A DNA stretch of 64,000 bases from Brevundimonas pondensis (GCF_017487345.1 NZ_CP062006.1:2486001-2550000); one strand, 5' to 3'; positions 17,090 through 25,963 are shown, counted from the stretch's first letter. The notes: generated by a model not told the origin, from the letters alone. A program made the numbers and translations.

Positions 17090-17908
17090 ATGCCCGCCCC
17101 GACCGTTCTCGTCGCCACCGATCTGACTGCGCGCAGCGACCGTCCGCTGGATCGCGCCGCCCTGCTGGCCGAGCAGATCGGCGCCGCCGTGACCGTCGCC
17201 CACGTCGTCGAAGGCCCCGGCTTCGACCGCGAACAGGACGAGGCGATCCTGCGCGCCGTCCGCGCCTCCCTGCCGCCCGCACTGACCGAAGCCGCGGTCG
17301 TCTTCGACCACGGCGCCGCGCCCAGTGTCCTGGCCGATCTGGCGGCGAGCGAGAAGGCCGCCGTCATCGTCACCGGAACGGGTCGCTACAACGGGCTGAG
17401 CGACTTCTTCCTGGGCACGGCGGTGGACCATCTGGTGCGCCACGCCGACCAGCCCGTGCTGGTGGTCAAACGCCGGGCGAGCAGCCCCTATCGTTCCATC
17501 CTGCTGGCGACCGACTATTCCGACGGGGCGCTGCACGCCTTCCAGACTGCGCTGCGTCTGTTCCCCGACGCCGCCTTCGAGGTCGTCAACGCCTACAGCG
17601 TCCCCTTCGAGTCGCGCATGCCATCCGATGAGGTCGCCGAGGCGGCGCGCGCGGAGGCCGAGGCCGAAATGGCCGCCTTCCTCGCCCGCGCCGCCCCGCT
17701 GCGCTCCGGCGCCGTGCACACGGTCGTCGCCAAGGGCGACGTGGAGACGGTGATGGATCAACGCATCGCCAGAGACGCACCCGATCTGGTCGTCATCGGC
17801 TCGCACGGCCGCAGCGGCTGGGTGCAGGCGACCCTGGGCAGCCAGGCGTCCAACCTGCTGAAGCGCCTGCCGTCCGATGTTCTGGTCGTACGTCAGACCA
17901 AGGCCTGA
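17090..17908 (+). CDS. Universal stress protein, tandem Usp domains
   Basis: A 272-residue protein with two Usp domains. The first begins TVLVATDLTARSD and the second SILLATDYSDGA near residue 142. The second domain ends with VVIGSHGRSGWVQATLGSQASNLL, a full G-x2-G-x9-GS ATP-binding motif. It differs from the Usp at 4211, whose loop is degenerate, so this copy may bind nucleotide. A strong AAGGAG ribosome site precedes the ATG. I see no FixK-type box upstream. It converges with pepF, ending 5 bases from it. Confidence 0.93.
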   Translation: MPAPTVLVATDLTARSDRPLDRAALLAEQIGAAVTVAHVVEGPGFDREQDEAILRAVRASLPPALTEAAVVFDHGAAPSVLADLAASEKAAVIVTGTGRYNGLSDFFLGTAVDHLVRHADQPVLVVKRRASSPYRSILLATDYSDGALHAFQTALRLFPDAAFEVVNAYSVPFESRMPSDEVAEAARAEAEAEMAAFLARAAPLRSGAVHTVVAKGDVETVMDQRIARDAPDLVVIGSHGRSGWVQATLGSQASNLLKRLPSDVLVVRQTKA

Positions 17909-17913
17909 CGCAG

Positions 17914-19713
17914 CTAGGCCAGCGCCTCGAACTGATCGACCAGACGCTCCAGACGCTTCGTCCCGATGGTCCAGAAGGCCGGGTCGCGCGGGTTGAGGCC
18001 AAAGGGCTTCAGCGCCTCGACATAGGTGCGGGCCCCACCGCCCGACAGCAGCTCGCGGTAGAGGGGCGTAAAGGCCGCCGGGTCCTTGGCCCGCGTCTCC
18101 ATCAGGGCCGCGACCAGCAAATCGCCAAACGCGTAGGCGTAGACATAGAAGGGCGAGTGTACGAAGTGGCTGACGTAGGCCCACCAGTTCTCATAGCCGT
18201 CGTTAAGCGTCACCGCCGGGCCGAGGCTGGCGCCCAGCTCCTCCATCCAGATTTCACCGAGGCGCTCGACGGAAACCTCGCCCATCGCGCGTTCGTCGTG
18301 GAAGCGGGTCTCGAAGCGGTGGAAGGCGATCTGGCGCACCACCGTGTTCAGCCCGTCCTCGATGCGGCCCGCCAGAAGCGCTCGCTGATCCTGCGGCGTC
18401 GCCTCGGCCAGCAGGCGGTCAAAGGTCAGGCCTTCAGCGAAGATGGAGGCGGTCTCGGCCAGGGTCAGGGGCGTGTCGGCCAACAGCGAGCCTTGCGCCG
18501 CCGCAAGGGTCTGGTGCACCCCGTGGCCCAGTTCGTGGGCCAGGGTCAGCAGGTCGCGCCGCTCGCCCATCCAGTTCAGGAAGACATAGGGATGGCGGTC
18601 CGCCGTCACCGGGTGGGCGTAGGCGCCGGACTGCTTGCCCGGCCGCGCCCGCGCGTCGATCCACGGCCGGTCGAAGAACCAGGCCGCGCGCTCGGCGAAG
18701 TCGCCGCCGAGGTCGGCGAAGCTGGCCAGCACCACCTCGCGCGCCTGCGCCCAGTCATAGGTGCGCGGCGGCGTGGCCTCGATGGGGGCGTTGCGGTCCC
18801 AGTGATCCAGCGCCGTCTTGCCCATGGCCTTGGCTTTCAGCGCATAATAACGGTGCGAGATGCGCGGATAGGCTTGCGCCACCGCCTCGGCCATGGCGTC
18901 GACGCTTTCGCCGTCGACCTCGTTGCCGAGGTGGCGGCTGTCGGCGGGGCGTTTGAAGCCGCGCCATTTGTCCTCCAGCGCCTTGTCGGCGGCGACGGTG
19001 TTCATGACCATGGCCATGGTCCGGGCCTTGTCGGCGAAGGCTTGCGATAGGCCCTCGGCGGCTGAGGCGCGCCTGGCGCCGTCGGCGTCGCTGAGGCGGT
19101 TCAGGGCTTCGGACAGGGTCAGGCTTTCGCCGTCGGCCTCGGCCCGCAGCGCCGCCAGGGTCTCGTCGAACAGGCGCGGCCACTGGGCCTGAATGGGGCC
19201 GCGCTCGGCGATGAAGGTCTCAAGCTCGGTCGACAGTTCGTGCGGCTTCATCGCCCGCACCCGGCGCAGCCACGGCGACCAGCGCGCGGCGGCCGGATGG
19301 GCGGAAAGCGCCGCGGCGATCTCGGCCTCGTCCAGTTGGTTGATCTCCAGCGTCAGCCAGACGGTCGGAGTCGCAATGACCGTCATCTTCTCGCGGATAT
19401 CGGCCTCGAAGCCCTGCGCGCCCGCGTCGTCGCGCGCCGTGGAGGCCGCAAGAAAGGCGTAGGCGCCGAGCCCGCCCATAACGTCCGCCGCCTGTTCATA
19501 GAGGGCGATGGTTTCGTCCAGCGCCTGGCCCAGGACCGCCGCGTCGCCGCGCCGGGCGACCAGTTGGCCCTGGAAGGCGTTCATCTGATCCACCAGCCCC
19601 TTGGCGCGGTCGAGGTCGGCGCTGATACGCGCATCCTCGCGCGAGGCGTAAAGGTCGGACAGGTCCCACAGGGGAGCGTCGGCGAATTCGGTCGTCTTGA
19701 CGGGGGCGTTCAT
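17914..19713 (-). CDS. pepF: Oligoendopeptidase F, M3 family
   Basis: A 599-residue cytosolic zinc endopeptidase. The catalytic HELGHGVHQTL motif lies near residue 391, with the third ligand in the downstream TASIFAEGL segment. The N-terminal PepF domain (LWDLSDLYAS...) is present, and the length is normal for M3B. It degrades short peptides, including signal peptide fragments. The ATG at 19713 opens with MNAPVKTTEFAD. It is divergent from the DUF1203 gene with about 83 bases between starts. Confidence 0.95.
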   Translation of the reverse strand: MNAPVKTTEFADAPLWDLSDLYASREDARISADLDRAKGLVDQMNAFQGQLVARRGDAAVLGQALDETIALYEQAADVMGGLGAYAFLAASTARDDAGAQGFEADIREKMTVIATPTVWLTLEINQLDEAEIAAALSAHPAAARWSPWLRRVRAMKPHELSTELETFIAERGPIQAQWPRLFDETLAALRAEADGESLTLSEALNRLSDADGARRASAAEGLSQAFADKARTMAMVMNTVAADKALEDKWRGFKRPADSRHLGNEVDGESVDAMAEAVAQAYPRISHRYYALKAKAMGKTALDHWDRNAPIEATPPRTYDWAQAREVVLASFADLGGDFAERAAWFFDRPWIDARARPGKQSGAYAHPVTADRHPYVFLNWMGERRDLLTLAHELGHGVHQTLAAAQGSLLADTPLTLAETASIFAEGLTFDRLLAEATPQDQRALLAGRIEDGLNTVVRQIAFHRFETRFHDERAMGEVSVERLGEIWMEELGASLGPAVTLNDGYENWWAYVSHFVHSPFYVYAYAFGDLLVAALMETRAKDPAAFTPLYRELLSGGGARTYVEALKPFGLNPRDPAFWTIGTKRLERLVDQFEALA

Positions 19714-19796
19714 GTCTCTGTTGTGGGGACGTCGCGCCCGGGACGCAACGTCCGAAAGACGCCAGACACCCGCCGACGGCCGGGCGATGACGCCGC

Positions 19797-20270
19797 ATGA
19801 CCTATTGCATCACGCCCCTCCCGCTCGCGCCCTTCCAGCCGTTCTTCGCTCTCGACGACGCGGCGCTTTTGGCGCGCGGAGCCCGCCGCATGACCGCCGG
19901 GACGCCGAACAGCGCGCCGGGACGCGTCTCCCTGATCGACGCCGCACCGGGCGAAAGCCTGATCCTGCTCAACCACGCCCATCTGACGGAGGCCGCCTCT
20001 CCCTATCGCGCGAACGGACCGATCTTCGTGCGGGAAGCCGCCGTTCAATCGCCGCTCGTCGTGAACGCCCTGCCCGCCATTCTGGCCAGCCGCCTGCTAT
20101 CCCTGCGCGCCTATGATCGCGACTGGATGATGGTGGACGCCGAGGTGGCGCAAGGCGAGGCCGTCGAAACCTGGCTCAGCGAACGACTGGCCGATTCCTC
20201 GATCCAGACCATCCATATCCATACCGCCCGACGCGGCTGCTACATGGCCGCCGCCTCGCGACCGGCCTAG
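19797..20270 (+). CDS. DUF1203 domain-containing protein
   Basis: A 157-residue soluble protein matching DUF1203. Visible family blocks are the early PFQPFF region, LLNHAH near residue 58 and the GPIFVRE block near 75, with a C-terminal IHIHTARRGCYMA segment. The function of the family is unknown. The conserved Cys and the His pair near the end could bind metal. It sits between pepF and a DUF4153 membrane protein. Confidence 0.87.
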   Translation: MTYCITPLPLAPFQPFFALDDAALLARGARRMTAGTPNSAPGRVSLIDAAPGESLILLNHAHLTEAASPYRANGPIFVREAAVQSPLVVNALPAILASRLLSLRAYDRDWMMVDAEVAQGEAVETWLSERLADSSIQTIHIHTARRGCYMAAASRPA

Positions 20271-20337
20271 GGTCAAGCAGGCTTCCCATCGATCGCGTCC
20301 CGGTCCACCCTGCCTGCAAAGCTGCCAGGGCCACGCC

Positions 20338-22134
20338 ATGACCGACCCGTTCCATGACCAGACCGGCCGCGCCTCGCTGGGCGGAGCCCGCGGACTGGCC
20401 GCCGTCCGCCTCGGCATCGGCCTGATTCAGGGGCTGCTGCTCTATGGCCTTTATCGCAGCATGGCGACGCATGACGCCCTGACCTGGCCCGCGACCCATC
20501 CGGCGTTGTTCGCGGCCCTGGTTCTGGCCTGCGCCTTTACGCCCGTCATGCTGCTGGCGGGGGTCGGACGGTTGTCGATCAAGGCGCTGGCGCTCTGGGG
20601 CGTAGGCGCCGCCGCGATTCTGGCCCTGCTAGGCTGGCACGATGCGGCGCAGCAGGCGCAAGACCATTTCCGACCGCCCTATCTGCGTTTCCCCGCGGTC
20701 GCCTTCAGCGCCGCCGCCCTGTTTATCGCCCATCACCTGATCGTCCCGGCCGTCGCGGCGGGGCGCTGGATCGCGGACTTCGACGACTATTTCGACACGG
20801 CGTGGAAGGCTGGGGTGCAGTTGGCCCTGTCGCTGGGCTTCACCGGGGCCTTCTGGCTGCTGCTCTTCCTCGGCGCGGCGCTGTTCCGGGTCATCGGCCT
20901 CAGCTTCCTGTCCGATCTGATCAGCGAAGAGTGGTTCTCCATCCCCGTCACCTGCCTGGTCTTCGCCGTCGCGGTGCAACTGACCGATGTGCGCGCCGGA
21001 CTGATCCGGGGCGTGCGGACCGTGGCGCTGATGCTGCTGTCCTGGCTGCTGCTGGTCATCACGGTTCTGGTGGCGGGCTTCCTTGCGGCCCTGCCCTTCA
21101 CCGGGCTGGACGGTCTGTGGAAGACGGGCAGCGCCACGGCCCTGGTGCTATCTGCGGCGGCGGCCCTCATCGTCCTGATCAACACCGCCTATCAGGACGG
21201 GCGCGAGGACAACCTGCCGCCGGTGGTGCTGCGCGTGGCCGTGCGGGTCGCCGCCGTCCTGCTGACGCCGCTGATCCTGATCGCCATCTGGGGGCTGTCC
21301 TTGCGCATCGGCCAGCACGGCCTGACGCCGGACCGGATCATCGCCTCGGCCTGCGCCCTGGTCGGCGTCATCTATGCGGCGGGCTACGGCTGGGCGGCGC
21401 TGGCCCCCTTCCTGAAACGCATGGCCTGGATGAAGCCGCTGGAGCGCACCAATGTCGCCGCCGCCATCCTGACGGTCGGCGTCATCCTGGCCCTGTTCAG
21501 CCCCCTCGCGGACCCTGCCCGCCTGTCGGTCGGGGACCAGGTCGCCCGACTGAAGCGTGGCGCGGTGGCCGCCGCCGACTTCGACTACGCCTTCCTGCGC
21601 TTCGAGGCCGGAAAGCCGGGCCGCGTCGCCCTGGCCGCTCGGGCCCGCTCGCCGGACGCCCGCATCGCGCGGCTGGCCCGGCAGGCCCAGACCACCACCT
21701 CGCGCTACGACATGGATCAGACAGGCGTGCCGCCACGCACGCCGACGATCGAGGCTTGGCCAAAGGGTCGGCGCCTGCCGCCCTCCTTCAGCGCTCCTGT
21801 CGCATCGGGTGACCCCCGATACGCCTGCGGGCAATCGGATGGCTGCATCGCGACCATGCGCGACCTGAATGGCGACGGCCGCGAGGAAATCCTGATGGCC
21901 ACGCGGTTCAACATCGCCCTGTTCGCCGCCGACGCCGATGGCCGCTGGAGCCATCGCGGCGACTATCAGGTGCGGCGCTGCCCCGGCTCGCGCAACGATG
22001 ATCCGCGCGAACGGCTGAAGTCACCCGATGTCGCCCCCAGGCCGTCCGAATGGCCGGATCTGAAACTGGGCGTCGAAACCGCCCGGCTGAACCCGAACGA
22101 AGCCTGCCCGCCGCCCGTCGCCGTTAACCCCTGA
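20338..22134 (+). CDS. DUF4153 domain-containing integral membrane protein
   Basis: A 598-residue inner-membrane protein with about eleven predicted helices over residues 25-390 (for example LIQGLLLYGLYRS, TGAFWLLLFLGAALFRVIGLSFL, LLSWLLLVITVLVAGFLAALPF). A soluble C-terminal domain of about 200 residues follows, containing CGQSDGCIATMRDLNGDGREEIL, which looks like an FG-GAP/EF-like calcium loop. The N-terminal part is DUF4153-like. The function is unknown. It is the gene before the TacA-like regulator, with 113 bases between. Confidence 0.82.
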   Translation: MTDPFHDQTGRASLGGARGLAAVRLGIGLIQGLLLYGLYRSMATHDALTWPATHPALFAALVLACAFTPVMLLAGVGRLSIKALALWGVGAAAILALLGWHDAAQQAQDHFRPPYLRFPAVAFSAAALFIAHHLIVPAVAAGRWIADFDDYFDTAWKAGVQLALSLGFTGAFWLLLFLGAALFRVIGLSFLSDLISEEWFSIPVTCLVFAVAVQLTDVRAGLIRGVRTVALMLLSWLLLVITVLVAGFLAALPFTGLDGLWKTGSATALVLSAAAALIVLINTAYQDGREDNLPPVVLRVAVRVAAVLLTPLILIAIWGLSLRIGQHGLTPDRIIASACALVGVIYAAGYGWAALAPFLKRMAWMKPLERTNVAAAILTVGVILALFSPLADPARLSVGDQVARLKRGAVAAADFDYAFLRFEAGKPGRVALAARARSPDARIARLARQAQTTTSRYDMDQTGVPPRTPTIEAWPKGRRLPPSFSAPVASGDPRYACGQSDGCIATMRDLNGDGREEILMATRFNIALFAADADGRWSHRGDYQVRRCPGSRNDDPRERLKSPDVAPRPSEWPDLKLGVETARLNPNEACPPPVAVNP

Positions 22135-22247
22135 CTCAGTTCTCCGAAACCCGATCTTCACCCCCTGCCTGCTAGGACTTGTCTCGAAACGAGCCGATCC
22201 CGCACAATGAGGACGGCCGCTACGGTGATGATTTAGGGTGTATTCAC

Positions 22248-23699
22248 ATGGCCAAGACCGTTCTGGTCGTCGACGATGATCCCACGCAGCGCCGCCTGAT
22301 TCAGGCGGTGCTCGACCGCGAGGGCTACGCCGTCGTCCACGCCGAGAGCGGGGGCGAGGCCATCGACCGCCTGACCAAGGGCGGCGGCGCCGACGTGGTT
22401 CTGCTGGATCTGGTCATGCCGGGCCTGTCGGGCCTTGAGACCCTGGCGGAAATCCGCACGGCGGGCGTGGCCGTGCCGGTCATCGTCCTGACCGCCAACG
22501 GCGGCATCGAGACCGTGGTCAAGGCCATGCAGGCCGGAGCCCAGGACTTCTTCGTCAAGCCGGTCGGGCCGGAGCGCCTGCTGATCGGGGTGCGCAACGC
22601 CCTGCAACTGACCCAGCTGTCCGCCGAGATCGGCCGCCTGAAGAAACACGTCTCGGGCCGCACCTCGTTCGACGACATGGTCGGCGACAGCGAACCCATG
22701 CGCATGGTCAAGGCGCTCGGCGTGCGCGCCGCCAAGTCCGGCATCCCGGTGCTGATCACCGGCGAGAGCGGCGTGGGCAAGGAAGTCATCGCCCGCGCTC
22801 TGCACGGCGCTTCGGACCGGGCGGGCAAGCCCTTCATCGCCGTCAACTGCGGCGCCCTGCCGGCCAATCTGGTCGAATCCATCCTGTTCGGCCACGAGAA
22901 GGGCGCCTTCACCGGAGCCCACGAAAAGCACGCGGGCAAGTTCGTCGAGGCGAACGGCGGCACCCTGTTCCTGGACGAGATCGGCGAACTGCCGCTGGAC
23001 ATGCAGGTCAAGCTGCTTCGCGCCCTGCAGGAAGGCGAGGTCGATCCCGTCGGCGGCAAGCGTGCGGTCAAGGTCGATGTCCGCATCGTCTCGGCCACCA
23101 ACCGCGACCCGGCCCAGCAGGTCAAGGAAGGCGCCTTCCGCGAGGACCTCTTCTATCGTCTGAACGTCTTCCCGATCGAGGCCCCGGCCCTGCGTGAACG
23201 GCGCGAGGATATCCCGGCCCTGGTCGAGCACTTCATCGCCCGCTTCAATGTCGAGGAAGGCAAGCGCGTCGCCGGCTGTTCATCCGAGACCCTGGCCCTG
23301 CTGCAAGGCTACGACTGGCCCGGCAACGTGCGCCAGCTGGAAAACGCCGTCTATCGCGCCCTGGTCCTGGCCGACTCGCCGCTGCTGCAGCCGCACGACT
23401 TCCCGGCCATTTCCGGCGTCGCCATGCCGCTGAACCCGGTGGTCTCGCATGAGCGGGCCTCGGCGCCCGTCGGCGACGAGGGCGCAGAGGCCCTGCCCGA
23501 CAGCCCTGTCCGCATCATCGATGCGCGCGGCCATGTCCGCACCCTGGAAGAGATCGAGCGCGACCTGATCCAGCACGCCATCGAGGTCTATTCCGGCCAC
23601 ATGAGCGAGATCGCCCGGCGCCTCGGCATCGGCCGCTCGACCCTGTATCGCAAGGTCCGCGAACAGGGGCTGGAGGAGCAGCTGAAGGAAGCGGGCTGA
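22248..23699 (+). CDS. tacA: Sigma-54-dependent response regulator, TacA-like
   Basis: A 483-residue regulator from the ATG at 22248 (MAKTVLVVDDDPTQ). It has a receiver domain with phospho-acceptor Asp54 (VVLLDLVMP). An AAA+ domain follows, with Walker A GESGVGKE near 171, the sigma-54 contact loop GAFTGA near 222 and a DEIGELP Walker B. The C-terminus is a Fis-type HTH (MSEIARRLGIGRSTLYRK). It activates sigma-54 promoters after phosphorylation. In Caulobacter, TacA (stalk and cell-cycle control) is encoded a few genes from gapR, and gapR lies 2 kb away here. That synteny is why I name it tacA. The family call is certain; orthology is inferred. Confidence 0.85.
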   Translation: MAKTVLVVDDDPTQRRLIQAVLDREGYAVVHAESGGEAIDRLTKGGGADVVLLDLVMPGLSGLETLAEIRTAGVAVPVIVLTANGGIETVVKAMQAGAQDFFVKPVGPERLLIGVRNALQLTQLSAEIGRLKKHVSGRTSFDDMVGDSEPMRMVKALGVRAAKSGIPVLITGESGVGKEVIARALHGASDRAGKPFIAVNCGALPANLVESILFGHEKGAFTGAHEKHAGKFVEANGGTLFLDEIGELPLDMQVKLLRALQEGEVDPVGGKRAVKVDVRIVSATNRDPAQQVKEGAFREDLFYRLNVFPIEAPALRERREDIPALVEHFIARFNVEEGKRVAGCSSETLALLQGYDWPGNVRQLENAVYRALVLADSPLLQPHDFPAISGVAMPLNPVVSHERASAPVGDEGAEALPDSPVRIIDARGHVRTLEEIERDLIQHAIEVYSGHMSEIARRLGIGRSTLYRKVREQGLEEQLKEAG

Positions 23700-23703
23700 G
23701 CCC

Positions 23704-24285
23704 TCAGCCCGGCTCCGGCCCGTAGCGGTTGGGTCCGGGCGTTCCCCTCAGACACAGCAGGACGATCAACCCGATCAGACTGATCATGTAGAATACGTTG
23801 TTGGCGAACAGCAGGAGGAAGGGGCCGAACGCAGCCTCGTCCGACTGCATGAAACGCTCCATGACCATCGGAAACAGGGTGGAGGCGATCGCCGCGAAGA
23901 CCAGCGGCGGCAGCCCCCACCAGCCGGGACGCCCCGTGTCATGCAGCCGCCGCGTCACCGCCGCCGCCAGCAAGACCCCCGCCGCGACGAACACCAGCCG
24001 CACCGCCCAGAACAACCCGCTCATGTCGGGCATCAGTTCGGCGTCGGGATCGTGAATCTGGACCGAGTACTGACCGGGTCCCGCCGTCACCGTCACCTGC
24101 TCCGGGTTCTCGGCGGCGTATCGGGTCGCCTCCTCGAAGAAGCCGGACATCATCGGGATCATGGCCGCCGCCATGCCGACATAGAGCAGGACCGCCACGA
24201 CCAGGGCATAGGGCCAGAAGCGCCCGCGCCGATCTCGCCCGCGGAAATCCGCCAACCGCCTGAAACCGTCCCATACCGCCGACAT
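23704..24285 (-). CDS. DUF805 family membrane protein
   Basis: A 193-residue protein with a four-helix DUF805 core. The diagnostic FRGRDRRGRFWPYALVV block comes near residue 14 and RRLHDTGRPGWWGL near residue 110. The inner-membrane function is unknown. The insert between helices 1 and 2 (about residues 45-85) is longer and more polar than in short DUF805 proteins. It converges with the TacA-like gene, ending 4 bases from it. Confidence 0.88.
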   Translation of the reverse strand: MSAVWDGFRRLADFRGRDRRGRFWPYALVVAVLLYVGMAAAMIPMMSGFFEEATRYAAENPEQVTVTAGPGQYSVQIHDPDAELMPDMSGLFWAVRLVFVAAGVLLAAAVTRRLHDTGRPGWWGLPPLVFAAIASTLFPMVMERFMQSDEAAFGPFLLLFANNVFYMISLIGLIVLLCLRGTPGPNRYGPEPG

Positions 24286-24374
24286 TCGCCGCCCCCCGCA
24301 GAATCACATTCGCGGGACAGGGTTACGTCGGACGCCGCGCCGGGTCATCTGCGAAGATGTGCTAGTCTGTGGTC

Positions 24375-24569
24375 ATGAGCGATCACAGCGACGACCTGCC
24401 TGCCTCCCCCGAGGCCGCGCCGACCGAGACCCCGATCCAGCGCGCCCTGCGTGAAAAGCAGGAAGCCATCGCCGCCCGCCCCAAGCCCCCGCGCGGCGGC
24501 CGCTTCCAGCGCGAACAGGCCGCCCGCGTCCGCAGCGGGGCCGTGCGGCCGTGGAGCAGCAAGGGCTGA
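24375..24569 (+). CDS. Small hypothetical protein
   Basis: A 64-residue protein from the ATG at 24375. It is strongly charged: an acidic N-terminus (MSDHSDDLPASPEAAPTE), then a basic, Arg/Pro-rich C-terminus ending RSGAVRPWSSKG. It is probably intrinsically disordered, with no signal or membrane segment. The codon use matches the neighbours. No family was recognised. Confidence 0.55.
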   Translation: MSDHSDDLPASPEAAPTETPIQRALREKQEAIAARPKPPRGGRFQREQAARVRSGAVRPWSSKG

Positions 24570-24621
24570 AAGTCGCCATGGGGGATCCGCGGGAGTCGCC
24601 TTCCATTACTTGGATGACGGC

Positions 24622-24894
24622 TCAACGTCGGATCAACACGCGATCGCCCACTTGAAGGTAAGTCAGTCGATTTGAAGTGATCGTACACTCGGCGGCGGGC
24701 CGATCTCCCGTTTCCGGCCAGCGTTCGGTCAGCATCTCGGCATCGACAAGAAGTTCAGTTGTGCTCGGGCCGAAATCTTCAAGGATCACGCCATGTTTCG
24801 CTGCGGCCGCCTGACAGCGTTCCACCGCTGAGCCTGTAGCGCACCCTGATAAGCCAATCAGTGACGACAGCCCGATGAGTAGCGAGGTCCTCAT
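24622..24894 (-). CDS. Hypothetical small lipoprotein, lower GC than neighbours
   Basis: A 90-residue protein started at the ATG at 24894, which places a lipoprotein signal at the N-terminus (MRTSLLIGLSSLIGLSGC). The mature part has a second Cys in ERCQA and a third in AECTI, and ends VGDRVLIRR. The stretch 24570-24960 is visibly less GC-rich than the surrounding genes and uses more A/T third bases, hinting at a recent insertion. No family was recognised. Confidence 0.6.
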   Translation of the reverse strand: MRTSLLIGLSSLIGLSGCATGSAVERCQAAAAKHGVILEDFGPSTTELLVDAEMLTERWPETGDRPAAECTITSNRLTYLQVGDRVLIRR

Positions 24895-24962
24895 CACGGA
24901 AGCATCTCTGAACAAGTGGCGGTTCACAATGAGGCGATTGAAAAAACTGAGCCGTGGCCTCC

Positions 24963-25526
24963 TCACTCCTCAGCCTTCTTCCCCTTGCGCATCCAGGGGC
25001 GGGTTTCCTCGCCGTTGGCCTTGGCGGTGATTTCCTTGAGCTTGCGGCCCTGCATCGCCGAGAGGGCCTGACCGGGGGCGCCCTTTTCCGGATCGGCGAA
25101 AGCGCGGCCGTGGGTCTGGATGCGTTCGCCCACCGAATCGAGGAAATCGCCCTCCCATTCGGACAGCGAAACGCCCGCCTTCTCGGCCGAGCGGCGGGCG
25201 CGTTTCAGGGCGTTCAGAGCTGACCGCTTGGCGGCCTCACGCTGCTGATCCCAAGGGCTCAGCAGCGTCTTCTTTTTAGTGGCGCTATCGCCCTTCGGGC
25301 TACTTGAGCGCGTCTTGAGGGCGCTACCGTCCTTCGGACTACTTGAGCGAGTCTTGAGGGCGCTACCGTCCTTCGGACTACTTGAGCGCAGCTTGTCGGC
25401 GCCACTGGCTTTTAGGCTGCTGGCCCGCGCCAGCCCGCTGGAGCGCAGCTTCGATGCGTCGCCGCCCTTCAGGCTGTCGGAGCGTGAAGGGCGGTCGCTG
25501 GGGGGCTTGAAGGGCGTGCGCTTCAG
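24963..25526 (-). CDS. CTG-start basic repeat protein beside gapR
   Basis: An open frame of 187 residues that has no ATG, GTG or TTG near its 5' end, so ordinary start rules miss it. A CTG at 25526 is preceded by a near-ideal GGGAGG at 5-base spacing, just after the gapR stop. The N-terminal half is basic and low-complexity, with three tandem 13-residue units of the LKTRSSSPKDGSA type. The C-terminal half is a compact charged domain beginning SPWDQQREAAKRSALNALKRARRSAE and ending WMRKGKKAEE. It is probably cotranscribed with gapR. A DNA- or RNA-binding role is inference from charge. A GTG further in would leave only the C-terminal third. Confidence 0.6.
   Translation of the reverse strand: MKRTPFKPPSDRPSRSDSLKGGDASKLRSSGLARASSLKASGADKLRSSSPKDGSALKTRSSSPKDGSALKTRSSSPKGDSATKKKTLLSPWDQQREAAKRSALNALKRARRSAEKAGVSLSEWEGDFLDSVGERIQTHGRAFADPEKGAPGQALSAMQGRKLKEITAKANGEETRPWMRKGKKAEE
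25281..25397. repeat. 39-bp tandem repeat, three copies, in frame
   Basis: Three copies of a 39-base unit (25281-25319, 25320-25358, 25359-25397). Copies 1 and 2 differ at about four positions and the last is diverged at its end. Because 39 is a multiple of three, the repeat keeps the minus-strand frame and encodes the 13-residue units of the CTG-start protein. On the plus strand it creates a spurious Leu-rich ORF. Copy number is likely to vary between strains. Confidence 0.85.
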
Positions 25527-25537
25527 GCCCGCCTCCC

Positions 25538-25816
25538 TCAGATCTCGCCGAGAGCCGACAGGTAAAGGTCGAGAATTGCTTCTTCTTCCTGACGCTTGGC
25601 CTTGTCCTGCTTGCGCAGGCGCAGGACCTTGCGCAGGACCTTGACGTCATAGCCCTCGCCCTTGGCTTCGGCGAAGACCTCCTTCATGTCGACCATGACG
25701 GCCTGCTTGTCCTCTTCGAGACGCTCCAGGCGCTCGATGATCGAGCGCAGACGGCCCTGGGCCGTGGCGGTCAGGACGTCGGAAGAGGCGTCAAAGGCGG
25801 GGGCGTCGTCGGCCAT
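25538..25816 (-). CDS. gapR: GapR nucleoid-associated protein (DUF2312)
   Basis: A 92-residue DUF2312 protein, full length. It is almost all helical with a long coiled coil (LRSIIERLERLEEDKQAVMVDMKEVF, about residues 22-50) and a basic C-terminal part (KVLRKVLRLRKQDKAKRQEEE). GapR in Caulobacter encircles overtwisted, AT-rich DNA ahead of the replication fork and stimulates topoisomerases. A GGAG ribosome site precedes the ATG. The CTG-start repeat gene begins just after its stop. The 220 bases upstream contain the L36 terminator and presumably the gapR promoter. Confidence 0.93.
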   Translation of the reverse strand: MADDAPAFDASSDVLTATAQGRLRSIIERLERLEEDKQAVMVDMKEVFAEAKGEGYDVKVLRKVLRLRKQDKAKRQEEEAILDLYLSALGEI

Positions 25817-25963
25817 GAGGAAAGCTCCGAAACTTGAATTGGCCGGCGGGCGACCGTGACCCCACTCTCAAGCAGACCGGGGGCCGACAGGGCAAGAAGG
25901 GAATCGCCTGAACAGGCCGCAAGGACGAATCGCGTCCGATTCCGCAGCCTGACGCCGGACACG

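Noticed and set aside
22120..22247. CtrA site upstream of the TacA-like gene
   Set aside because: One TTAACC half-site occurs at the end of the upstream gene, but no second half-site at the right spacing was found.
25279..25644. Plus-strand Leu/Arg-rich repeat ORF near gapR
   Set aside because: It overlaps the gapR 3' end and is the complement of the tandem repeat in the minus-strand CTG-start frame, which has a better ribosome site and composition.
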